Assembly: GCF_001280125.1 (NCBI RefSeq)
Contig: NZ_LGEG01000251.1
Location: forward strand, 7,839-71,838
Direction: 5' to 3'
Origin: Streptomyces sp. NRRL F-6492
GTDB lineage: Bacteria; Actinomycetota; Actinomycetes; Streptomycetales; Streptomycetaceae
Length of the DNA stretch: 64,000 nucleotides
The notes beneath the pieces are model-generated. The model was not told the origin of the DNA. It made no database searches and was given only the letters and a program-made list of their open reading frames with translations. The position numbers and the translations under genes are program-made. How positions within the stretch are numbered: the stretch's first letter is position 1; each line of letters opens with the position of its first letter. Shown here piece by piece: positions 51,392 to 60,347 of the stretch.

Positions 51392-51985
51392 TCAGCGCGG
51401 GGTGGTGTCGTCGGCCTTGAACGGGGCGCCGTGGCCGGGCACGATCAGGTCCGCGGCGGCCAGCACCCGGAGCCGGGAGGCGCGCAGCACCTCGCGGTCG
51501 GGGGCCACGGGGTCGTCCGCCGGGCCGTTCGCGTGCCACCACAGGTCGCCGGCGAAGGCGACCACGCCCGCCTCCGTGCCCGCCAGCAGGGTGATGTCCT
51601 CGGCGCTGTGGCCCGGAGTGCGGATCAGCCGCAGCGACGGGGTGAGTTCGTAGCCCTCCGCGTCCCGGTTCTTCCACTGGTGGCCGCGGTACTCCACCTT
51701 GTGGTCGTGCACCCGGGCCTGCCCGAAGAGGCCCACGTTCATGGTGTTGTCCGGGTGGTGGTGGCTGAGCACCACGTCGGTGATGTCGTCGGGGCCGAGC
51801 CCCAGCTTCGCGAGCGGGTCGAGGATCAGGTCGTGGCTCGCCACCATGCCCGGGTCGAAGATCACGTGCCGGCCGGCGTCGGACACGTAGGAGACGGTGG
51901 CGGCGACTCCGGGGCCGGTGGAGCCGACGTATCCGGTGGTCAGGACGGTGTATGCGGCGCTGCGGCCGAGCGGTGCGTCTGTCAT
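51392..51985 (-). CDS. Metallo-beta-lactamase fold hydrolase
   Basis: A 197-residue MBL-fold enzyme. Metal motifs: VVLSHHHPDNTMNVGLFGQA (H-x-H-x-D-N, with N in place of the final H), IRTPGHSAEDITLLAG (H), FAGDLWWHANGPADDP (D) and LIVPGHGAPFKADD (H). The shape resembles the MBLAC1/ribonuclease-Z-like short hydrolases. It is divergent from the GlxA-type regulator with only 82 bp between, a layout suggesting that regulator controls it. The substrate is unknown. Confidence 0.85.
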   Translation of the reverse strand: MTDAPLGRSAAYTVLTTGYVGSTGPGVAATVSYVSDAGRHVIFDPGMVASHDLILDPLAKLGLGPDDITDVVLSHHHPDNTMNVGLFGQARVHDHKVEYRGHQWKNRDAEGYELTPSLRLIRTPGHSAEDITLLAGTEAGVVAFAGDLWWHANGPADDPVAPDREVLRASRLRVLAAADLIVPGHGAPFKADDTTPR

Positions 51986-52067
51986 GGCCTCAATGTTCGT
52001 GGAGGGAGGGGCCGTTCACGAGTGGCACGTCTGCCGCTGATCGCAGGATTGCTGCCACACTGTGCGC

Positions 52068-53024
52068 ATGGCTCCCTTCACGACCGTCGCCGCGTACGCC
52101 CCGCCCGGTGTCGGCATGCTCGCCGTCGGCATCGTCGCCGAGGTCTTCGGCCCGCACGGCGAGGCGCTGCCCGGCTTCGACTTCGCCCTGTGCGCCGACC
52201 GGTCCGGGCCGGTCACCACCGACGTCGGGGTGCCGCTCGACGTCACGCACGGCCTGGACCGGCTCGTCTCGGCCGACCTGGTGATCGCCCTGCCGTGGAC
52301 CGGCTTCCGCACGCCGCCCGCTCCCCCGGTGCTCGACGCGCTGAAGGCCGCGCACGAGCGCGGCGCGCTGGTGGTGGCCCACTGCGTCGGGACCTTCGCG
52401 CTCGCCGCCGCCGGGCTGCTGGACGGCCGGCGGGCCACCACCCACTGGCGGTTCGCCGAGCTGCTCGCCCGCCGCCATCCCGAGGTCACGGTCGACCCCG
52501 ACGCCCTCTACGTCGACGAAGGACGCGTCGTCACGGGCGCGGGGGCCGCCGCGGGCTTCGACCTCTGCCTGCACCTGCTGAGGCGGGAGCACGGAGCCGC
52601 GATGGCCAACGGCGTCGCCCGGGACGTGGTGCTGCCCTCCCACCGCGACGGCGGGCAGGCGCAGTACCTGGCCGCCCCCGTCCCCGAGGGCTGCCGCGAC
52701 GAGCGCCTCACCGAGGTCCTGGCGTGGGCCCGCGAGAACCTCCACCAGCCGCTTCCCGTGGCGGAGCTGGCCCGGCGCGCCCTGATGAGCAAACGCTCCT
52801 TCGCCCGCCGCTTCGCCGCCGCGACCGGCACCACCCCCCACGCCTGGTTGCGGAGCCTGCGGCTGAGCAGTGCCGAGGAGCTGCTGGAGACGACGGACCT
52901 GCCGGTCGAGGAGGTCGCCCGCCGCGTCGGGTACGGAAGCGCGACCGTCCTGCGTGAACAGTTCGTACGCCGCCGGGGAGTGCCGCCCCGCTCGTACCGC
53001 CGCGCCTTCACGAACGCGCCGTGA
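52068..53024 (+). CDS. GlxA-family (AraC-type) transcriptional regulator
   Basis: A 318-residue regulator: an N-terminal DJ-1/PfpI-like domain (AAYAPPGVGMLAVGIVAEVF, GALVVAHCVGTFALAAAGLL with the nucleophile-elbow Cys, TTHWRFAELLARRHPEV) and a C-terminal double helix-turn-helix (LPVAELARRALMSKRSFARR, EEVARRVGYGSATVLREQFV). Such proteins activate catabolic or aldehyde-related genes. Starts at GTG 52062 or ATG 52068 lack a ribosome site, so the message may be leaderless. Neighbours: a divergent MBL hydrolase, and an aldehyde dehydrogenase downstream. Confidence 0.87.
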   Translation: MAPFTTVAAYAPPGVGMLAVGIVAEVFGPHGEALPGFDFALCADRSGPVTTDVGVPLDVTHGLDRLVSADLVIALPWTGFRTPPAPPVLDALKAAHERGALVVAHCVGTFALAAAGLLDGRRATTHWRFAELLARRHPEVTVDPDALYVDEGRVVTGAGAAAGFDLCLHLLRREHGAAMANGVARDVVLPSHRDGGQAQYLAAPVPEGCRDERLTEVLAWARENLHQPLPVAELARRALMSKRSFARRFAAATGTTPHAWLRSLRLSSAEELLETTDLPVEEVARRVGYGSATVLREQFVRRRGVPPRSYRRAFTNAP

Positions 53025-53195
53025 CGGAGCGGGCCGCTCGCGTGACGGAGCGGACCGATCAAAGAGGGCTTTTCATTACTTTCATCTTGTTTTCCGCTCT
53101 TCCTTCCGGGTAGCAGGCCGAAGGTGAGGGAACGCGACGTTCCACATGGGCCGCCGCGTTCCCCGTACCCCGATCCGTCCCGTACTGGAGCTTCC

Positions 53196-54611
53196 ATGCC
53201 GGAGCAGCGCAAGAGCCCGTTCGCCACCGTCAGCCCGTACACCGGGGAAACCCTCGCGGAGTTTCCGGTGATCGAGGGCGAGGAGGTCGACTCGGCCCTC
53301 GAAACCGCAGGTCACGCCTTCGAGGCGTGGCGCAGGCGGCCGATCGGCGAGCGCGCCGCGGTGGTCGGGCGTGCGGCCGGGCTGATGAGGGAACGCAAGG
53401 AGCCGCTGGCCCGGCTCCTCACCGAGGAGATGGGCAAGCTGATCGGGGAGGCGCGCGGCGAGGTGGACCTCGCGGCCTCGATCCTGTCGTACTACGCCGA
53501 ACACGGACCCGACTTCGCGGCGAACGAGCCGCTGGACGTCGAGGAGGGGGAGGCGTACCTCGTCAACGAGCCGTTGGGCGTCCTCCTCGGCGTGATGCCG
53601 TGGAACTTCCCGTACTACCAGGTGGTGCGCTTCGCCGCCCCGAACCTGGTCCTCGGCAACACCGCGCTCGTCAAGCACGCGGGGATCTGCCCGCAGTCGG
53701 CGCTGGCCCTGGAGAAGCTGTTCCGCGACGCGGGGGCGCCCGAGGGCGTCTACACCAACCTGTTCGTGAGCCACGACGAGGTCTCGCGCATCATCGACAG
53801 CCCGGTCGTCCGGGGAGTGTCGCTGACCGGCAGCGAGCGCGCGGGCGCGCAGGTCGCCGAACGGGCCGGGCGCAACATGAAGCCGAGCCTGCTGGAACTG
53901 GGCGGCAGTGACGTCTTCGTCGTGCTGGACGGCGAAGGGCTGGAACGCACGGTCGGTGCCGCGGTGGCCGGCCGGATGGCGAACACCGGGCAGAGCTGCG
54001 TGGCGTCGAAGCGGTTCATCGTCCTCGACGAGGTCTACGACGACTTCGTCGCGGGGATGCGCCGCGCGTTCGAGGCGCTGGTCCCCGGCGACCCGGCGGA
54101 CGAGGCGACCACGCTGGGCCCCCTCTCGTCGGAGCAGGCGGCCGCCGGCCTGGCCGAGCAGATCCGCGAGACGGTGGACCAGGGGGCCGAGCTCGTCACC
54201 GGCGGCCACCGGATCGACCGTCCGGGCGCCTTCGTCGAGCCGACGATCCTCACCGGCGTCAAGCCCGGGATGCGCGCCTACGCGGAGGAGCTCTTCGGTC
54301 CCGCCGCCGTGGTCTACCGGGTGGCCGACGAGGACGAGGCGGTCGCCCTCGCCAACGACAGCCAGTACGGTCTCGGCGGTTCCGTCTTCTGCGCGGACGT
54401 GGAACGCGGCCGCCGGGTCGCCGAGCGGGTGGAGACCGGCATGGTGTGGGTCAACCATCCGACCTCCACGCAGGCCGGCCTGCCCTTCGGCGGCATCAAG
54501 CGCTCCGGTTACGGACGTGAGCTCTCCCGGCTCGGCATGCAGGAGTTCGTCAACCGCAAGCTGGTGCGCGTCCTGCCCCCCGACGCGGAACTGGGCGGCG
54601 TCGCCGGCTGA
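53196..54611 (+). CDS. NAD(P)-dependent aldehyde dehydrogenase (succinate-semialdehyde type)
   Basis: A 471-residue aldehyde dehydrogenase. Motifs: [29 protein letters not shown] (cofactor Lys), [20 protein letters not shown] (N-x-x-F-T-G-like), [20 protein letters not shown] (general-base Glu) and [20 protein letters not shown] (catalytic Cys). The closest look is to GabD/YneI-type semialdehyde dehydrogenases. ATG at 53196 has a short GGAG site. The 170 bp upstream include an AT-rich patch (53060-53105) likely to be the promoter. It is convergent with the GH43 remnant. Confidence 0.9.
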   Translation: MPEQRKSPFATVSPYTGETLAEFPVIEGEEVDSALETAGHAFEAWRRRPIGERAAVVGRAAGLMRERKEPLARLLTEEMGKLIGEARGEVDLAASILSYYAEHGPDFAANEPLDVEEGEAYLVNEPLGVLLGVMPWNFPYYQVVRFAAPNLVLGNTALVKHAGICPQSALALEKLFRDAGAPEGVYTNLFVSHDEVSRIIDSPVVRGVSLTGSERAGAQVAERAGRNMKPSLLELGGSDVFVVLDGEGLERTVGAAVAGRMANTGQSCVASKRFIVLDEVYDDFVAGMRRAFEALVPGDPADEATTLGPLSSEQAAAGLAEQIRETVDQGAELVTGGHRIDRPGAFVEPTILTGVKPGMRAYAEELFGPAAVVYRVADEDEAVALANDSQYGLGGSVFCADVERGRRVAERVETGMVWVNHPTSTQAGLPFGGIKRSGYGRELSRLGMQEFVNRKLVRVLPPDAELGGVAG

Positions 54612-54633
54612 ACCGGCCCGGCGCGGGAGCGGG

Positions 54634-54670
54634 CGGTCGCCCCTCCGCCGCGGGGGCGGAGGGGCGACCG
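54634..54670. terminator. Bidirectional terminator, 16-bp stem
   Basis: Arms 54634-54649 (CGGTCGCCCCTCCGCC) and 54655-54670 are perfectly complementary with a 5-base loop, between the aldehyde dehydrogenase and the GH43-ricin gene, which end facing each other. Confidence 0.8.
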
Positions 54671-54685
54671 GAGGAAGCGCCGCCG

Positions 54686-55845
54686 TCAGGCGATGGCCCG
54701 CTCCCACTGCTGGTTCTGGCCGCCGTTGCAGGTCCACTGGTCGAGCGCGGCGCCGTCCGCGTACGAGTGGTCGGCGACGTCCAGGCACTTGCCGCCGTGC
54801 CGGGCGACCAGCCGGCTGTAGCCGGCGTCGTCCGTCGGCTCGACCTTCCAGTGCTGGGACTTCGCGGAGCCGCAGGTCTTCTGGACGACCGGGGCGCCTT
54901 TCTCTGTGGGCGTTCCGCTCGCTTCGAGGCACTTGCCGCTGTTGCGGGCCATGATCCGGACGTAGCCGCTGGTGCCCACGTTCTTGAACCAGTACTGCTG
55001 GTTGATGTCCCCGCCGCAGCCCCACTGGATGATCCGGGCGCCATCGGCGGAGTCGAAGCCGGAGACGTCGGCGCACTTGCCGCTGCTGCGGACCGACAGC
55101 GTCTCCCAGATCACGTTCATGCCGGTCACCTTTCCGGCCGCGGTGTCGATCGTGACCTTGGGCGAGTAGTCCATGGTCATGGTGGTCCTGGTGGGGAACT
55201 TCAGCGGGAGCCAGACGTACTGGGAGTCCTGGACCGTGCCGCCCATGGAGTTGCCCCAGCGGTCGCCCATGTAGAGGTACGAGGTGCCGGAGGTGCCCTG
55301 GACCGGCAGGACGTAGGCCGTCTGGCTGCGGTAGGCGGTGGAGTTCCCGATGTCCTTCAGGCCGCTCCAGGCGCCGGTGACGCTGGTGGCGGTGGCGTAC
55401 TTCTGCTGGTTGGGCGCCCAGCCGGTGGCGCCGGAGGTGAGTAGGAAGTAGACGCCGTCGCGCTTGAACATCGCGGGGGCCTCCCGCCACTGCCCGGCCC
55501 ACAGCTTCTTCACCTGGGCGTCGATGCCGGTGTAGTCGGAAGTGAGGCGGTAGACGTGCAGGTCGGCGTTCTCGTTGGCCGCGGAGATCATGTAACCGGT
55601 GCCGTCGGTGTCGACGAACGTCGTGATGTCACGCGACATGTGGCCCAGCGGACGGAAGCTGCCGCGCCAGGAGTAGTCGCCGTCGACGGTGTCCGACACG
55701 GCCACCGCGGCGCGGGCCTCGGAGTAGTCGGTGGCGCTGCCCTCCTTGTGCATCCACATCACGAACTGGCCGGTCGAGGCGTTGTAGACGACCTTGGGGC
55801 GCTCGATGTTGGCGCCCACGAGCTCCAGCGGCTTCGTGGAAACCG
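54686..55845 (-). pseudogene. GH43-type glycosidase with ricin tail, 5'-truncated
   Basis: About 385 residues are readable: a five-bladed-propeller family 43-like part (LVGANIERPKVVYNASTGQF, VMWMHKEGSATDYSEARAAV, MSRDITTFVDTDGTGYMISA, WREAPAMFKRDGVYFLLTSG, YMGDRWGNSMGGTVQDSQYV) and a C-terminal ricin trefoil (SSGKCADVSGFDSADGARII onward, three Q-x-W repeats). The signal peptide and first blade are absent; homology stops near 55845. Upstream the frame only continues through sequence unrelated to the family, with no plausible start. The lectin is clearly more diverged than the three at 23.7-31.4 kb. Confidence 0.75.
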
Positions 55846-55889
55846 ATCGGCGGACGGCCGACGCCCTGAAGCGGGGTCCCTCGTTCGCC

Positions 55890-56100
55890 GTACGGCCGGA
55901 CCGCGCTGACCCGGATGCTGCCCGGCCGCCGCACCCCCTGGGCCGCGATCGCCGCCTCCTGCGTACTGCTCGCCCCCCCCGGATCGAGGCGGAGGTGTGG
56001 CTGCGCGGCTCGGCGGTCCTCGCCCTGGCGGTGGTGCTCGCCGCGGTCGCGGCGAAGCGGCGCCGCCGCCCGGAGGCGGAGGGGGCGCGGAGGCCTGACG
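55890..56100 (+). pseudogene. Membrane-protein remnant with poly-C frameshift
   Basis: Frame one reads YGRTALTRMLPGRRTPWAAI then AASCVLLAPP. After a run of eight C (55973-55980) the coding look moves to another frame with RIEAEVWLRGSAVLALAVVL then AAVAAKRRRRPEAEG and a stop near 56100. It resembles the C-terminal membrane helices and basic tail of a transporter, but I cannot name the family. It abuts the truncated GH43 gene. Confidence 0.3.
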
Positions 56101-56197
56101 GTGGGGAGGGGCGGGGCGCGGCCCGCTTCCCCACAGGGCCGGCCGGATCAGGGACACGGGTTCACCCGGTGCCACCACGGTCGGGCGTCGGGGGTGT

Positions 56198-56767
56198 TCA
56201 CGCGTCCGGACCGGCCGATTCCTCGGAGTCCTCGAAGCTGAAGGCGTCCAGGGAACAGATCCGGACGGACATGTTGTGTTCCATCATCCGCAGCGCGGCG
56301 TCGGCGAGGTCGGCGTCGATGTGGGCGACGGCCTCGGGGACGAGACTGACGTCGAAGTGGCGGATGTGGGCGTCCAGCGCGGAGTAGAGGACGCACTGTT
56401 CGGTGACCTGCCCGCACAGGACCACGTGCCGGACTCCCAGCTGCCCCAGGAGGTAGGACAGCGGAGTCTCGAAGAACACCGAGTGCCGGGCCTTGACGAC
56501 GAAGAGCGACTTCTCGTCGGGGGCGATGGTCTTGACCAGGTCGGGGTGCCTTCCTGCGAGTGCCGCTTCGAGGAGTTCTCCGTGGTGGGAGCGCCACCGG
56601 CCGAAGTTGTCGTTGACGTAGATCACCGGGGCGTCCGCTTCCCGGGCACGCCCCAGGAGCTCTTCCACCCCCGGCAGCGCCTCGCGGACGGAGGGCAACA
56701 GCGCGTCGGCGTCCTCGTGTTCGTAGGTGTTCAGCATGTCGACCACGATGAGCGCCGCCTGCGCCAC
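56198..56767 (-). CDS. Isochorismatase-like cysteine hydrolase
   Basis: A 189-residue enzyme of the isochorismatase / nicotinamidase superfamily. Catalytic triad: Asp in ALIVVDMLNTYEHEDADALL, Lys in LFVVKARHSVFFETPLSYLL, and Cys in LCGQVTEQCVLYSALDAHIR, in the right order, with YVNDNFGRWRSHHGEL between. It hydrolyses an amide or vinyl-ether bond in a small cytosolic molecule, substrate unknown. GTG at 56767 follows GAGAGG by about 9 bases; longer starts have no site. Confidence 0.85.
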   Translation of the reverse strand: MAQAALIVVDMLNTYEHEDADALLPSVREALPGVEELLGRAREADAPVIYVNDNFGRWRSHHGELLEAALAGRHPDLVKTIAPDEKSLFVVKARHSVFFETPLSYLLGQLGVRHVVLCGQVTEQCVLYSALDAHIRHFDVSLVPEAVAHIDADLADAALRMMEHNMSVRICSLDAFSFEDSEESAGPDA

Positions 56768-57120
56768 GGGAACCACCTCTCGCCCTGGTGTTCGCACCCT
56801 TCGGTCCCGGTCCCGGACCCGCGACGGGGGCCGGAAGTCCGAACCGTTCCGCTCGCGTGCGGTCGCCGGTCCTCGGCCTTCGACGCGACGTCGTCGGGGT
56901 GGGGGCGTACGGCCTCCTGCCGCCCCCCGGATCCCGTGTCCGCTCGCCGTGCGTGGCGGCGACGGGCCGGGCCCCGGGTCTCCGTCCTCTGGTGCGGCTT
57001 TCCTCCCCGGGCCTGCTCAAACGGCGGCGATCGTCTTTTCGCCGCGCCGGTGGCGGTGCCGGTCACGAGCCGGTCGGCGAGGCGGAGCGCCCTGCCCCCG
57101 TCGTCCGCGCGCCCGTCGCC
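56768..57120. other. Non-coding or decayed stretch
   Basis: About 350 bp between the isochorismatase-like gene and the phosphatase stub. Frames are open in several registers, but none has a start with a ribosome site or a recognisable motif. It may hold the isochorismatase promoter near 56790-56850. Confidence 0.35.
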
Positions 57121-57143
57121 ACGGACCCCGTTACGGGATCCGT
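57121..57143 (-). terminator. Hairpin at the end of the PP2C remnant
   Basis: The sequence ACGGACCCCGT followed by T and ACGGGATCCGT forms an 11-bp stem with one mismatch that touches the stop codon of the phosphatase fragment. Confidence 0.5.
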
Positions 57144-57457
57144 CACGCGGGTGGTACGGCGGTGCGCAGCAGGAGCAGGGCGATGTCATCGGTGTGGAGG
57201 GCGGTGGGCCGGGCGCGGCGCAGGACGAGGTCCATCAGGTGGTCGAGGGGCTGCCCGTCGTGTTCGGCCAGGAGGTGGGCGAGGTCGTCGGCGGTCCGTT
57301 CGGGATCGGTGCGGGGGATTTCCACCAGGCCGTCGGTGTGGAGGGCGAGGGTCGTCCCGGGGCGCAGGGGCAGGACGGTGAGCGGGCGGGCCGCGTCGGG
57401 GCCGACGCCGAGCAGGGGACCCGGTTCGAGTCCGACGACACCGGGCGGCGCCCGAGG
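57143..57457 (-). pseudogene. PP2C-type (SpoIIE-like) phosphatase, C-terminal stub
   Basis: About 105 residues of the last third of a SpoIIE/RsbU phosphatase: PPGVVGLEPGPLLGVGPDAA, LRPGTTLALHTDGLVEIPRT (the conserved L-x-L-x-T-D-G-L-x-E), DLAHLLAEHDGQPLDHLMDL, and LHTDDIALLLLRTAVPPA (DDIALL metal site). The N-terminal sensor and first half of the catalytic domain are missing; the sequence upstream is repeats. Intact homologues dephosphorylate STAS antagonists, the partners of the ATPase encoded nearby. Confidence 0.75.
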
Positions 57458-57565
57458 TCTCGTCGCGTCGGGACATGGGCCGCTCCGTCCGACCGGGCGT
57501 ACAACCGGGTACGGACGGCCGTGCGGTCGACGACCGTCCGCCGAGGGCGCCCGGCCGGTCGGGGA

Positions 57566-57716
57566 AACGGAGCGGTGGCCTCCGGCGGTGGACTGCGGAC
57601 AGTCGGACACCGTGCGGTCCTCGCGGAACGGAGCGGTGGCCTCCGGCCGTGGACTGCGGCCCACCCGGCACCGTACCGGTCCTCGCCCTCGCGGAGCGGA
57701 GCAGCGGTCTCCTCGG
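57566..57716. repeat. Imperfect tandem repeats of about 61 bp
   Basis: A 33-bp block (AACGGAGCGGTGGCCTCCGG...) at 57566-57598 recurs at 57627-57659 with one change, and more loosely at 57689-57716, always 61-62 bp apart. The links contain CACCGTGCGGTCCTCGCGG-like text. It sits directly upstream of the MEDS gene and next to the broken end of the phosphatase gene. Confidence 0.7.
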
Positions 57717-57782
57717 CCTGTAAGGTGCTCACCCGGGGCGGTGCACCCGTTCGGGCGCACCGGCAGAAGCGGAGGGGGCTCC

Positions 57783-58658
57783 ATGCGTGACGCATCCGCC
57801 ACCGCGGACGCGCGAACAGCGGGGGACCAGCACTCGAGTGCGGTGTTCTCCAGCGACGCCGAGTGGGCCGAGCTCCTGGTCTCCTTCGTCCGCGCGGGAC
57901 TGCGGCGCGACGAACAGGTGCGGTACTTCGCGGACACCACCGCGCCCGACCTGGTGCTGCACACCCTCGCCCAGTACGGCGTCGACGCCGTCTCCGCCGT
58001 GCGGCGCGGCCAGCTGACGGTGACGACCGCCGCCGAGACCTACCTGGCGGGACCGTGCTTCGACCCCGACGCGATGGTCGGCCTGTGGCACGAAGCCGTC
58101 GCGTCGGCCGCGACGCACGGGTACGCGGGGCTGCGGGCCATCGGGGAGATGTCCTGGGGGGCGCGCGACGTGGCCGGCGCCGAGCGGCTGCTCGAATACG
58201 AACTGCGCATCCACCACGAGGTCTTCGACCGCCTGCCCCTGACGGCGTGGTGCTTCTACGATCGGCGCCTGATGCCCCGGGACGCCCTCGACGTCCTGCT
58301 CGGGGCGCACCTGACGCATCTGGGCGCGCCCGACCCCGCTCCTCGTACGCCTGGTCTGGTGGTCGCTCCCCTGGCCGACCGCCCCGGCCTGCGGCTGGAG
58401 GGAACGGCCGGATACGAGACCCGCCGTGTCACCGCCTCCGCCGCGGCCGCCGTGGCCGACTCCCCCGCACCGCGGATGGACCTGGACCTCACGCGTCTCG
58501 ACCACCTCGACGTCGCGGCGCTGGCCGACATCGCCCGCGCGGCGGTACGACGACCCGCGGGGACGCCCGTCCGGCTCCTCGGAGCGCCGCCCTCGCTGAC
58601 GCGCCTGCTGGAACTCTTCCCCGAACTCGGCCTCGGTCTGGAGGTGACCGGCCGGTGA
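57783..58658 (+). CDS. MEDS-domain protein with C-terminal STAS domain
   Basis: A 291-residue cytosolic signalling protein. The N-terminal MEDS (DcmR-like sensory) domain covers about 15-185: SSAVFSSDAEWAELLVSFVR, LRRDEQVRYFADTTAPDLVL, LHTLAQYGVDAVSAVRRGQL, ETYLAGPCFDPDAMVGLWHE, AIGEMSWGARDVAGAERLLE. The C-terminus, about 205-290, is a STAS-like fold (MDLDLTRLDHLDVAALADIA, RLLGAPPSLTRLLELFPELG). STAS domains are antagonists of anti-sigma kinases. The stop overlaps the next gene (GTGA), which encodes a MEDS-ATPase, so the two form a linked partner-switch pair. ATG at 57783 follows GGAGGGGG. Confidence 0.85.
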   Translation: MRDASATADARTAGDQHSSAVFSSDAEWAELLVSFVRAGLRRDEQVRYFADTTAPDLVLHTLAQYGVDAVSAVRRGQLTVTTAAETYLAGPCFDPDAMVGLWHEAVASAATHGYAGLRAIGEMSWGARDVAGAERLLEYELRIHHEVFDRLPLTAWCFYDRRLMPRDALDVLLGAHLTHLGAPDPAPRTPGLVVAPLADRPGLRLEGTAGYETRRVTASAAAAVADSPAPRMDLDLTRLDHLDVAALADIARAAVRRPAGTPVRLLGAPPSLTRLLELFPELGLGLEVTGR

Positions 58659-59608
58659 CGACGTTCACACGGCCGCCGTCCGGCACGGACCCCGTCGCGG
58701 CCTTCGACCACCCCGCCCTCTTCTACACCACGGAGGAGGAGTACCTGAGCGGCGTCGGTGGAGCCGTCCGCGCCGCCGCCGCCCAGGACCGCCCGGTGCT
58801 GGCCGCCGTGCCCGGTGAACGTCTGCGCCTGCTCCGGGACTCCCTCGGGGCCGACCACCCGGACGTCGTCTGGACCGACATGCGGCAGGCCGGCCGCAAT
58901 CCCGGGCGGATCCTGTCGATGCTCCAGGACTTCGCCGCCCGCAACGCCACCGGGCGTCCGTTCATCGTGGGCGAACCGATCTGGGTGGGGCGCACCCCCG
59001 CGGAGGCCGGGGAGGCCACCCGCCACGAGGCGCTGATCAACCTCGCCTTCGCCGGTCGCGACGCCACCGTCCTGTGCCCCTACGAGAGCGCGCTGCCCGA
59101 GCGGGTGCTGGCCCAGGCGCACCGGACCCATCCGGTCCTCATGGGCTCCGACGGCTACCGGCCCAGTCCCGCGCACACGGACCCGCACGAGGTCTGCCGG
59201 GACTGCGACACCCCGCTGCCCGAGCCCGAGGACGCCCTCGTCCTGCACTTCGGCGAGCAGGAGCTCGCCGACGCGCGGGGCGCCGCGGGGCGCTGGGCCG
59301 AAGCGGCGGACATGTCGCGGCACCGCCGCACCGACTGGCTGCTGGCCGTCAGCGAAGCGGTCACCAACTCGGTGCGTCACGGCGGCGGAAAGGGCACTCT
59401 GCGCCTGTGGCGCACGGAGGGGACCCTGGTCGCCGAGACCAGTGACCACGGCCGTGTGACCGATCCCCTCATCGGCCGGCGCCGTCCCGACCCCTTCTCC
59501 GCGGCGGGGGGCCGGGGCGTGTGGATGATGCACCAGCTCTGCGACCTGGTGGAGATGCGTGCCTCCTCCTCCGGCCTGGTCGTACGTCTGCACATGACGA
59601 TCGACTGA
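58655..59608 (+). CDS. MEDS-domain protein with RsbW-like HATPase (anti-sigma kinase)
   Basis: A 317-residue protein: an N-terminal MEDS domain (FDHPALFYTTEEEYLSGVGG, QDRPVLAAVPGERLRLLRDS, WTDMRQAGRNPGRILSMLQD, IVGEPIWVGRTPAEAGEATR) and a C-terminal HATPase_c domain (TDWLLAVSEAVTNSVRHGGG with the N-box, AETSDHGRVTDPLIGRRRPD, GGRGVWMMHQLCDLVEMRAS with the G-box). It lacks a dimerisation/His-phosphotransfer helix, so it is of the anti-sigma-factor serine-kinase type. GTG overlaps the preceding stop; no sigma factor gene is nearby. Confidence 0.87.
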   Translation: MTTFTRPPSGTDPVAAFDHPALFYTTEEEYLSGVGGAVRAAAAQDRPVLAAVPGERLRLLRDSLGADHPDVVWTDMRQAGRNPGRILSMLQDFAARNATGRPFIVGEPIWVGRTPAEAGEATRHEALINLAFAGRDATVLCPYESALPERVLAQAHRTHPVLMGSDGYRPSPAHTDPHEVCRDCDTPLPEPEDALVLHFGEQELADARGAAGRWAEAADMSRHRRTDWLLAVSEAVTNSVRHGGGKGTLRLWRTEGTLVAETSDHGRVTDPLIGRRRPDPFSAAGGRGVWMMHQLCDLVEMRASSSGLVVRLHMTID

Positions 59609-59689
59609 CGGCCGCCGGGTCCCCCCACGGCCGGACGGGGGCATCCGGCACGGGGGCATCCGGCGTGGTTCCGGTCGCGGGATCCGGAA

Positions 59690-60280
59690 GGAGGGGGGTC
59701 GTCGTCGTCGCGGTCGCGAGCCTGCCGCTCGGCGCCGTCCTCGGTCCCGAGGCGCCCCTGATCGCGCTCGGTGGCGGTCTGGCCCTGCTCTTCCGGCACC
59801 TCGTCCGCGCCCCGGCCATCCCGCAGAGCACCGCGCTGCTGGGCGCGGCCGGAGCGGCGGCGGCCATCGCCGCGATCTTCGGCAACCCCCTCGTCGCCGC
59901 CGTCCTCCTGATCGAGGTGGCGGGCGTGGGCGGTCCGCGACTGTTCGTCGTCATGCTGCCCGCCCTGCTGTCCAGCGGCGTCGGGGCCGTGGTGTTCACG
60001 GGCTTCGGACGCTGGACCGGTCTCGAGACGGGCGGTCTCACCGCCCGCTTCCCCACCGCTCCCCCGCGTCTGGACACCGGGGACGTGGTGTGGTCGATCG
60101 TGCTGGCGGCGGGGGTCGGCGCGCTGGCGCACCTGGTGATCGTCGGCGGCCGGCTGACCGCCGCCTTCGTGACGGCCTCGCCCTTCGTACGGACGGTGGT
60201 CTGCGCGGTCGGCGCCGGAGGCTGCGCCGCCCTCTACGCGGTCGTCACGGGGCGCACCCCCGTCGAGGTCGCCAGGGCCT
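59690..60280 (+). pseudogene. ClC-type chloride channel, truncated at both ends
   Basis: A central run of a voltage-gated ClC protein is clear: LPLGAVLGPEAPLIALGGGL (the conserved G-x-x-G-P-E-x-P-x-x-x-L-G), STALLGAAGAAAAIAAIFGN, PLVAAVLLIEVAGVGG, LLSSGVGAVVFTGFGRWTGL and AGVGALAHLVIVGGRLTAAF. About 90 residues are missing at the N-terminus and the protein ends abruptly near VVTGRTPVEVARACG. No start codon with a ribosome site fits. Text upstream contains two GGGGGCATCCGGC repeats. Confidence 0.7.
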
Positions 60281-60347
60281 GCGGCCCTTCCGCGACCCGG
60301 ACGCGCCCGGGGAGGAGCGATCCGGGTCGGTCCGGACCGGCATCCGT

